Source of the DNA: an uncultured Verrucomicrobiota bacterium
GTDB taxonomy: Bacteria > Verrucomicrobiota > Kiritimatiellia > RFP12 > UBA1067
Length of the DNA stretch: 6,264 bases
Assembly (NCBI GenBank): GCA_947305825.1
Contig: CAMZET010000089.1
Location: 1 to 6,264 of the forward strand
Direction of reading: 5' to 3'
This document shows, one piece after another, positions 1 through 4,767 of the stretch. Both the position numbers and the translations under genes were made by a program. Under the pieces are notes generated by a model. The model was not told where the DNA came from. It was given only the letters and a program-made list of their open reading frames with translations, and ran no database searches. The stretch's first letter is position 1. Each line of letters opens with the position of its first letter.

Positions 1-1154
1 TTGATTGAAGGTTCGAGACCGACGACCATCGGGACGCGCTCGACGGTCGGCAAGGCAAGGGAAATGGGAAGATGGTCAGGGTCGAGATAGTCCCAAAGAG
101 TGCAGAGACCCAAACGGCTGATGGAACTTGCCATTCGGCCAGCAGCGTCCGAGGAATAGAGCGCGACGTCGGCAATCGTCGGCTTGTCGGTCGCGAGGTC
201 TGCGGCGTCGAACGGCTGGTTGTTGCCGTCGCTCAGGTCGTAAACATCGTCGAAACGCCCGTCCTCCGGTGGCGGCGCCGGTGTGAACAGGCTGTCCGTC
301 ACGAACAGCATCCGGCTCGCGTATTCGAGTTCTGTCTGGTTGTTGAAATCGATTGCGCCGGAGTCGCCTGTCAGGAATTTGTACACCGGGTTCGAGAGAT
401 TGCCGATTCTCTTGTCTTTGTAGGCGAGGAGGAAGTCGGCATACGAAGTGAACGGGACCTTGCCGGACTGCGTGGGGTCGTAGTCGGCGGTGAAGTTGTC
501 CCACTCGCCGGCGTTGCCGGCCTGGGTGTGGTACTGGTTCTCGAAAAGGTGGGAGATGCTGACGCGCTGATTGGAAGCGGAGGAGCGAGGCGTGGCGGCG
601 AGAGTGCGGTTGATGTCGAAGAAGTCCGAGACGTCGAGAGCGCAGAAGGCGTATCTTCCGGCGTCGAAGTCCATCTGGTGCCATCTGGCGGCGGGAGAGA
701 GGCGTCCGTAGTATCGCGCCTCGTTGACGAGCGCCGGCGGAATGTAGGCGAGGGCTTCGGCAGAGAGCACCGGCACCGACTTGGAGAAGTCGTCCTGCGT
801 GAAAGTGACGACGTTCGTGCCGACGAACACGCGGTTCTTCCAGACGTTGCGGATGTTGGAGTCGCTTGCGGAAGAGACTGTTCCATCCTGCCAGTCGGTC
901 GAGTTTGGATTCTGCTTGTGGACGTAATCTCCGCCTACGCCCGGATGGGGGTTGCCGGCGACGGCCTGGTCGATTTCGTCGACGACGCGGGCGAGCGCGG
1001 CCTTGGCGAGGAGGCGCGAGGCCGAAGTGCGGCGCAGGTAGCTCGACGGGAGGCGCGCAAAGCGCATATAAGCCGCGAACGCGACGGCGGAAACTATCAT
1101 GAACGCCAGCATGCCCAGAACGATGAGCAGCGCGGAGCCGTTTCTCTTCTTCAT
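1..1154 (-). CDS. GspK-like minor pseudopilin / PilX-type protein, partial (C-terminus beyond the window)
   Basis: This frame is open from the ATG at 1154 to the window edge, giving 384 residues without a stop. The N-terminus MKKRNG then SALLIVLGMLAFMIVSAVAF is a class III signal with Gly6 at -1, Ser7 at +1 and a non-acidic residue (Ile11) at +5. By family knowledge GspK alone among the T2SS pseudopilins lacks the +5 Glu, and it caps the tip, so this matches well. After the helix comes a basic segment (RRTSASRLLAKAALARVVDE, 41-60). The segment GRYAFCALDVSDFFDIN (166-182) resembles the 'D..g..NiN' strand of K-type proteins. LWDYLDPDHLP (353-363) and LPTVERVPMVVGL (368-380) look like conserved turns, and the layout recalls the large A protein of the Verru_Chthon cassette. 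The start has GGAGG seven bases upstream and overlaps the previous stop as ATGA. It already exceeds typical GspK length (about 320). Confidence 0.86.
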   Translation of the reverse strand, partial: MKKRNGSALLIVLGMLAFMIVSAVAFAAYMRFARLPSSYLRRTSASRLLAKAALARVVDEIDQAVAGNPHPGVGGDYVHKQNPNSTDWQDGTVSSASDSNIRNVWKNRVFVGTNVVTFTQDDFSKSVPVLSAEALAYIPPALVNEARYYGRLSPAARWHQMDFDAGRYAFCALDVSDFFDINRTLAATPRSSASNQRVSISHLFENQYHTQAGNAGEWDNFTADYDPTQSGKVPFTSYADFLLAYKDKRIGNLSNPVYKFLTGDSGAIDFNNQTELEYASRMLFVTDSLFTPAPPPEDGRFDDVYDLSDGNNQPFDAADLATDKPTIADVALYSSDAAGRMASSISRLGLCTLWDYLDPDHLPISLALPTVERVPMVVGLEPSI

Positions 1155-1627
1155 AGCCTTTCCTCCGCTTTGAGGTTGTAGTAATTGGGGAGGAAGTAGC
1201 CCGTGTTGAGCGAATTGAACGGCGTGTTTATCTGGATGGTGGCATCGCTCTTTATGGTGACTTTGTAGGGGGTTCCCCACGGGTCGCGCATCTTGCCGCC
1301 GGCGGAGAGCGACGCCATGAGCGTGGCGGGGATTCTGCCGCCGGACGCGGCGCTTTCGCCTTGGCCTATCAAGAAGCCGATGGATGACGTGTCCGCATCG
1401 CGGTCGACCATCGTTTCCAGGTCTTGCTTGTTTGCGCGCGCGTAGTTCTCGTAAGCGAGGATTGCCTGCGTGATGACCTTGACCTCGGCGGTGGCCTTCT
1501 GTATGCGGGCGCGTTCCTGCGAGGCCGTTATGCTCGTCGTGAGCGCGCCGAGAATCACGGCAATCATGCCCACGACGACGAGAAGTTCAATCAGCGTGAA
1601 CGCTTTTCTGCTACATTTCAAAATCAT
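1151..1627 (-). CDS. Small GspG-like pseudopilin (158 aa)
   Basis: The leader MILKCSRKA precedes FTLIELLVVVGMIAVILGA, with Glu14 at +5 and Ala9 at -1. Of the G-like proteins here this is nearest to the usual GspG length. It has a long amphipathic helix (QERARIQKATAEVKVITQAI, 37-56) followed by LAYENYARANKQ, where the usual 'Y...G.YP' would be but without the Pro. The G-type turn DPWGTPY is intact at 115-121. The terminal 'S.G.DG' element is missing; the protein ends with an Asn/Tyr-rich stretch (GYFLPNYYN, 143-151) instead. I chose the ATG at 1627, eight bases after GGAG, although it overlaps the previous gene by 17 bases; a TTG two codons later is a weaker alternative. A G-like gene between J- and K-like genes departs from the standard gspGHIJK order. 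Its TGA overlaps the next start (ATGA), so it is probably made in step with the K-like protein. Confidence 0.87.
   Translation of the reverse strand: MILKCSRKAFTLIELLVVVGMIAVILGALTTSITASQERARIQKATAEVKVITQAILAYENYARANKQDLETMVDRDADTSSIGFLIGQGESAASGGRIPATLMASLSAGGKMRDPWGTPYKVTIKSDATIQINTPFNSLNTGYFLPNYYNLKAEERL
1162..1166 (-). promoter_or_regulatory. Ribosome binding site GGAGG of the K-like gene
   Basis: GGAGG lies seven bases before the ATG at 1154, inside the last codons of the preceding gene. Together with the ATGA overlap it fixes the start of the K-like frame. Confidence 0.8.
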
Positions 1628-2087
1628 CGGGGTAGCTCCATATGTCGTCCCAGGTTTCGAACTCGCGGTCCGGACCTGCGCTTTTCACGTTTACAATGTA
1701 GGTCTTCTGCGCAGAACCGGCGGTAGCGCTGCCGACGGAAGCGACTGGCAGGTTGCGCTGCGTCGTCGAAGAACTGATTCCGGCGAGAGCGGTTTCTGCA
1801 CCGGCGGAACTTTCGCCGTCGACGGAAATGGCGCGAGAGCGCAAATCGCCGTCGTCGTTCCAAATCGAGAGCAGAACGTTAGCGTCATTGCGCCAGACGT
1901 AGAGGTTGTCGGCCTCGTCGCGGACGGCGGCGATGTTGCCGCGCACGCTGTCAAGGTCCGCGACGCTCGCGACACCGGTGCGCCAGGCAATCGAAGACTG
2001 GTTGAATATCATCGTCAGAATCGTGACGAGCATGCCGAGTAGCAGACTCGCGACGAGCAGTTCAAGGATTGTAAAGCCCTTTTTCAT
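1611..2087 (-). CDS. GspJ-like minor pseudopilin (158 aa) with a GspG-type C-terminal motif
   Basis: The short leader MKKG precedes FTILELLVASLLLGMLVTI, with Glu9 at mature +5. The following region (MIFNQSSIAWRTG, 26-38, then LDSVRGNIAAVRDEADNLY, 45-63) fits GspJ-type proteins, which carry a conserved Trp after the membrane helix and a helix of paired charged residues. The position after the I-like gene agrees. At 158 residues it is shorter than typical GspJ (about 200). The C-terminus does not look J-like. KTYIVNVKSAGPDREFETWD (128-147) plus DIWSYPDD repeats the 'S.GPD..f.t.DDi' ending of GspG-type pseudopilins seen in the 392-residue protein. It may be a J/G mosaic or a G-family member with a J-like helix. 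The ATG at 2087 is preceded by AGGGGGTGA and overlaps the upstream TGA. The frame is open 100 codons further upstream, but that extension is a shadow. Its 3' end overlaps the next gene by 17 bases. Confidence 0.86.
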   Translation of the reverse strand: MKKGFTILELLVASLLLGMLVTILTMIFNQSSIAWRTGVASVADLDSVRGNIAAVRDEADNLYVWRNDANVLLSIWNDDGDLRSRAISVDGESSAGAETALAGISSSTTQRNLPVASVGSATAGSAQKTYIVNVKSAGPDREFETWDDIWSYPDDFEM

Positions 2088-2638
2088 CAGTCGTTCACCC
2101 CCTGGAAACGGACTTCGGTGTAGTAGAGCGGAGCGCTCAAAAGCATATTGGGCAGCTTGGAGGCGCGGAAGCCGATGCGGACTATCGGGCTTCCCGGAGC
2201 GTGCATTACGATTAGGCCGGCATTCAGGCCGCCGTCGCAACCGCTCGGCCACGCGGAACTGGGCGCGTCCATGGCGCCTTGCGCAGCGCCGGAAAACGCC
2301 CCCATCGCACGCGAGAAAGCGTTCTTCGCCGTCCCGTCGGGATTGCTCTTCACGAGCCCGGTGTTCTCGTCGAGATACTCCGCCCATCCCTTGTCGCCCG
2401 GGAAGTTGTCGATGTTCTTGAACGCGCTCCAGCGCAGGTTCGTGGCGGAAATGGCCATGGCGAGCGGGGAAATCACGGCGTCTGCGTAAGCCGTTGCCAC
2501 GACGTCCTCGGAACTTTGGCGGCTTTCGCGGAAGCCGAGCGAATAAAGCCCAACGATGGAAAGGATGCCGCCGGCCATCACGAGAATGGCGAGGTTCACC
2601 TCCATCAGCGTAAACGCGCTTCTCAATTTCAAACTCAC
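2087..2638 (-). CDS. GspI/PilV-like minor pseudopilin (183 aa), GTG start
   Basis: The leader MSLKLRSA precedes FTLMEVNLAILVMAGGILS, with Glu13 at +5 and Ala8 instead of Gly at -1. The 'TLMEV..A...' run followed by GLYSLGFRESRQSSEDVVA (30-48) and YADAVISPL (51-59) is characteristic of GspI/PilV: a Val after the Glu, a Gly-rich helix, then a conserved Ala/Asp helix. The C-terminus ends with LYYTEVRFQGVND, likely the last beta strand. By family knowledge GspI nucleates the tip complex with J and K. The start is GTG, the only non-ATG start in the window, and it is well supported: AAGGAGG lies five bases upstream. A 27-base gap to the previous gene is the longest in the window, so this gene seems to open a new translational block. 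The TGA overlaps the next ATG (TGATG), and the last codons (QGV) encode that gene's ribosome binding site. Confidence 0.88.
   Translation of the reverse strand: MSLKLRSAFTLMEVNLAILVMAGGILSIVGLYSLGFRESRQSSEDVVATAYADAVISPLAMAISATNLRWSAFKNIDNFPGDKGWAEYLDENTGLVKSNPDGTAKNAFSRAMGAFSGAAQGAMDAPSSAWPSGCDGGLNAGLIVMHAPGSPIVRIGFRASKLPNMLLSAPLYYTEVRFQGVND
2095..2103 (-). promoter_or_regulatory. Extended Shine-Dalgarno AGGGGGTGA of the J-like gene
   Basis: The same nine bases as before the gene at 4125, here seven bases before the ATG at 2087 and again inside Gln-Gly-Val codons of the preceding gene. It supports the ATG at 2087 over the 100-codon upstream extension. Confidence 0.65.
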
Positions 2639-2643
2639 GTCTG

Positions 2644-2650
2644 CCTCCTT
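2644..2650 (-). promoter_or_regulatory. Strong ribosome binding site AAGGAGG deciding the GTG start of the I-like gene
   Basis: AAGGAGG is the best Shine-Dalgarno match in the window and lies five bases before the GTG at 2638. It lies in the 27-base gap, the longest one here, and opens the second overlapping block of four genes. Confidence 0.85.
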
Positions 2651-2665
2651 GGTTTTGCGCCGCCG

Positions 2666-3499
2666 CTATTCGCGACGCTCCTTGCTCGGGTCGTCGCTGT
2701 CGCCGACCGCCTGTGCGGAAAGCTCGCCGTTCGTGCCCGGCCGCAGGCTCGACACCTGGATGCCGGTCGCGGAGCCTCCGACCGTGTAGAACTTCTTGCC
2801 GACGTCGCGCACCGGACTTGTCGCGCTCGTAGAGAACGAATTGCCGAAAATGTAGTTGTGCGGGAGCGTAATCTCGGCGAATTCGAAGCCGTATGCGTCG
2901 CCAGCCTTCCAGTTTACGCCACCGGCATCCAGCACACGATAAGCGTACGCCTCAATGTCGGCCTGAGCACCGGACAGCACGAGCATCGGATTGAGTTTCT
3001 TCAACTCTGTCGTGGAGCGCACGAGGCTGCGCTTGAGCGTGGTGCCGTCGCTCGTGCCGTTCATGGGATAGAGATACACGCCGTCGGCCTTGCTGTTTGA
3101 GCCGCCGGAACCGGATGAGGCGCTCTCGTCGTCCTCGTCGACAATCAGGCGGCTGAAGCGCAAGTCGCCGAATTCGTCAACGAGGTCGCTGCCCGAGACG
3201 CGGGTAAGACGGCCGGAACGGCGCACCGCGACCGCCTTGCCGACGATTACCGGCGTCTGCGTGCCGGTGTCGTTCTCCTCGCGAAGAGTCTCGTTCCAGA
3301 AGAACACGGCCACAGGCACTCGGTCGATTTGCGCCCTCTGGTACGCCGCGCGAGTGAACTCGTTCACGTTTTGCATCACGCCGCGCTCCTCCATCCCGCG
3401 CTGCATGGCGCGGTAGCCGCCGACCGATATGGTGCCAAGAAGCCCCATAATCGCCACGACGACGAGTAGTTCCATCAATGTAAAGCCGTTTCTCTTCAT
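2666..3499 (-). CDS. GspH-like minor pseudopilin (277 aa)
   Basis: The leader MKRNG precedes FTLMELLVVVAIMGLLGTI, with Glu10 at mature +5. The segment after the membrane helix (EFTRAAYQRAQIDRVPVAVFFW, about residues 47-68) fits the GspH/FimT pattern, in which an amphipathic helix with an 'aR.eA...n.pv.v' motif runs into the first beta strand. A later stretch GFEFAEITLPHNYIFG (204-219) fits the beta-rich C-terminal domain of that family. By family knowledge GspH sits just under the I-J-K tip of the pseudopilus. At 277 residues it is longer than typical GspH (about 150-190). Part of the excess is a low-complexity acidic, serine and glycine linker at 121-139. No clear Shine-Dalgarno precedes the ATG at 3499, which overlaps the upstream TGA in ATGA, so translation probably depends on coupling. 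The 142 codons open upstream of this ATG are an arginine-rich shadow. The H assignment is tentative; its place directly before I- and J-like genes supports it. Confidence 0.85.
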   Translation of the reverse strand: MKRNGFTLMELLVVVAIMGLLGTISVGGYRAMQRGMEERGVMQNVNEFTRAAYQRAQIDRVPVAVFFWNETLREENDTGTQTPVIVGKAVAVRRSGRLTRVSGSDLVDEFGDLRFSRLIVDEDDESASSGSGGSNSKADGVYLYPMNGTSDGTTLKRSLVRSTTELKKLNPMLVLSGAQADIEAYAYRVLDAGGVNWKAGDAYGFEFAEITLPHNYIFGNSFSTSATSPVRDVGKKFYTVGGSATGIQVSSLRPGTNGELSAQAVGDSDDPSKERRE

Positions 3500-4125
3500 T
3501 GCTGCTTCATCCGGGACGAGTTCATGCGAGACACCTTGAACGTGTCGGTTGGTATGGAGTAGATAATCCAGAAATGCCTGAAGTAGCCGGTGCTGGTCTC
3601 CGGGTAGCCGAAGTGCATTTCCGAGACCTTCATCTTCCTGGCGCTCTTGCGTGTGCCGTGTATGGCGTCCATGAAGTCTAGGCCGTGGTCGCGGCCGTCC
3701 TTGTAGCCGCGGCCGCGCGAGACGAAGAGGCCGGAAATATCCATGAGCGGATTGCCGTTCTTCGTCTCCTGGATTATGTCGCGGACCATGGAATCGACCT
3801 CGTCGGCGTCGAGTTCGTACTGGTCGTGGTCGGTCTGGTACTGGCCGCCGGAATATTCGCCGAGGTAGTTTTCGCGTTCGCCGAGGTTGCCGTTCTTGAT
3901 TTTCGTGCCGATGGTGCCCGGCCAATAGCCCTTCTGGGCGTAAAACGTGGCGAACGCCTGCTCGACGAGCGTGCAGGCGGCGTCGGCCTTTCGCGTACGC
4001 GCCTGCTGGATGGAACTCGACGCTGCCGTTGTCACGATGCCGAGCAGGATGCCGATGATGCCTATCACCATCATCAGTTCGACGATGGTGAAGCCGCCGC
4101 GGACGTGGCTGCCGAAAAGCCGCAT
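3496..4125 (-). CDS. Pseudopilin of unclear class (209 aa), GspG-like N-terminal half
   Basis: The leader MRLFGSHVRGG precedes FTIVELMMVIGIIGILLGI, a standard class III signal with Gly11 at -1 and Glu16 at +5. Residues 40-70 (ending FYAQKGYWPG) resemble the helix and 'K.GYWP' turn of GspG-type pseudopilins. The rest does not show the D.WG or S.G.DG signature. Instead it has an acidic stretch ELDADEVDSMVRD (104-116), a basic-glycine stretch SRGRGYKDGRDHG (136-148) and an aromatic C-terminus containing YFRHFWIIYS (181-190). I do not recognise this C-terminal domain. The frame is open for a further 162 codons upstream, but that part is arginine-rich and lies inside the preceding gene. The correct start is the ATG at 4125, supported by an AGGGGGTGA ribosome binding site and the TAATG junction. 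Its TGA overlaps the next ATG in ATGA. It is probably a minor pseudopilin, or an anchor for a partner in the same complex. Confidence 0.85.
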   Translation of the reverse strand: MRLFGSHVRGGFTIVELMMVIGIIGILLGIVTTAASSSIQQARTRKADAACTLVEQAFATFYAQKGYWPGTIGTKIKNGNLGERENYLGEYSGGQYQTDHDQYELDADEVDSMVRDIIQETKNGNPLMDISGLFVSRGRGYKDGRDHGLDFMDAIHGTRKSARKMKVSEMHFGYPETSTGYFRHFWIIYSIPTDTFKVSRMNSSRMKQQ

Positions 4126-4748
4126 TACCTCACCCCCTGGGTCTGGCCCTTTGTCCAGGAATAGCAGTCGTCCTTGCGCAGGCCGCGCGAATACGTCTCG
4201 AGCACGCCGTCCTTGCCGCAGCACCAGACCGCGACGGTGGCGCGGATGTCGACGGTCTCGCCGCCGACGTTGGCGCCGGGGATTATGCCGTCGCCGTCGA
4301 GGTCCACCGCGTAGTGGAGGATATGATCCTGGAGGGTGCCGCCGGCGACCTTGTCGGAAAGCGACGCGCTGTTGCCGCGGCGCTTGATGTGTGCCACCGC
4401 CCACGGCGTGACGATGCCGAACTTGTCTATGCCGCTGAGCTTGCCGTTGGAGTCGGTCGACAGCGACATGTAGTTCACAAGCGCGAGCGCGGCGTTTTCG
4501 TCGAGCTGGCCGTCGGTGGCGCCGTTCGCCCGCAAGACCTTCGGCCAGATGCCCGCCTGCTGGTAGAGCGCGGTAAGCGCAGTCGCCGTGTTGCTGACGA
4601 GCTCCTGGCACTTCGCGCGCTCGGCCGTCTTCGTCATCTTCGAAAACGCGCCAATCGAGGCGCCCGTCAAAATCGCTATTATGCCGATTACGACGAGCAT
4701 TTCGACGAGCGTGAATGCGTTTCTGAAACCTGGCTTGCTGGTTTTCAT
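4125..4748 (-). CDS. GspG-like pseudopilin (207 aa) with a DxDxDG loop
   Basis: Predicted pseudopilin. The leader MKTSKPGFRNA is followed by FTLVEMLVVIGIIAILTGA, with Glu16 at mature +5. The residue before the cleavage site is Ala11 rather than the usual Gly. The helix is followed by a coil rich in Ala and Thr (about 40-66) and GIWPK (66-70), which sits where GspG has its 'G.YP'. The C-terminal half holds a weak D.WG-like segment DKFGIVTPW (108-116), an aspartate loop DLDGDG (149-154), and VWCCGKDG (174-181) followed by DDCYSW (193-198), which resembles the 'S.G.DG ... DI..W' end of GspG. The DLDGDG loop looks like a calcium-binding loop, and GspG is known to bind calcium, but whether it does so here is inference. 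Cysteines at 176, 177 and 195 could form disulfides. An AGGAGA seven bases upstream supports the ATG. The TAA stop overlaps the next ATG in TAATG. A shaft or minor role cannot be assigned. Confidence 0.87.
   Translation of the reverse strand: MKTSKPGFRNAFTLVEMLVVIGIIAILTGASIGAFSKMTKTAERAKCQELVSNTATALTALYQQAGIWPKVLRANGATDGQLDENAALALVNYMSLSTDSNGKLSGIDKFGIVTPWAVAHIKRRGNSASLSDKVAGGTLQDHILHYAVDLDGDGIIPGANVGGETVDIRATVAVWCCGKDGVLETYSRGLRKDDCYSWTKGQTQGVR
4130..4138 (-). promoter_or_regulatory. Extended Shine-Dalgarno AGGGGGTGA of the 209-aa pseudopilin gene
   Basis: AGGGGGTGA differs from AGGAGGTGA at one base and can pair along all nine bases with a standard 16S tail if one G-U wobble is allowed. 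It lies four bases before the ATG at 4125, inside the Gln-Gly-Val codons of the preceding gene. It fixes the start at 4125 against the longer open frame. Confidence 0.65.
4690..4715 (-). repeat. 26-base near-repeat of the prepilin helix coding region (copy at 5891-5916)
   Basis: The 26 bases coding the start of the mature helix (Phe-Thr-Leu-Val-Glu-Met-Leu-Val and part of the next codon) differ at only one base from those at 5891-5916 in the gene upstream, so the synonymous codons are the same too. The other pseudopilin genes here match much less well at DNA level. It may reflect gene duplication, conversion or codon bias. Confidence 0.55.
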
Positions 4749-4755
4749 CTAAATC

Positions 4756-4761
4756 TCTCCT
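4756..4761 (-). promoter_or_regulatory. Ribosome binding site of the 207-aa G-like gene
   Basis: AGGAGA lies seven bases before the ATG at 4748, in the 19-base gap after the previous gene. It opens the first overlapping block of three genes and supports the ATG chosen. Confidence 0.75.
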
Positions 4762-4767
4762 GTTTTG

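Noticed and set aside
72..1181. A 369-codon plus-strand open frame
   Set aside because: It is antisense to the K-like gene, which has a prepilin signal, a good ribosome binding site and an ATGA junction. The plus-strand product is Val/Arg/Glu-rich with no recognisable domain.
2088..2387. N-terminal extension of the J-like gene (100 codons)
   Set aside because: Arginine-rich shadow inside the I-like gene. The leader MKKG directly before FTILE requires the start at 2087.
2639..2665. The 27-base gap as a possible terminator or internal promoter
   Set aside because: Too short for a promoter, no inverted repeat with a T-run, and mostly occupied by the AAGGAGG ribosome binding site.
2279..3100. 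A 273-codon plus-strand frame across the H- and I-like genes
   Set aside because: Antisense to two well-supported genes and spanning their junction; no ribosome binding site or domain supports it.
3500..3925. N-terminal extension of the H-like gene (142 codons)
   Set aside because: Arg/Pro-rich shadow of the preceding gene. The signal peptide begins at the ATG at 3499.
3685..4164. A 159-codon plus-strand frame with a hydrophobic Val/Ala-rich sequence
   Set aside because: The Val-rich composition arises from the opposite strand of acidic codons in the 209-aa gene; it is not a convincing membrane protein.
4126..4611. N-terminal extension of the 209-aa pseudopilin in the same open frame (162 codons)
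   Set aside because: Arginine- and histidine-rich translation inside the preceding gene. The prepilin signal, which must be N-terminal, starts at 4125.
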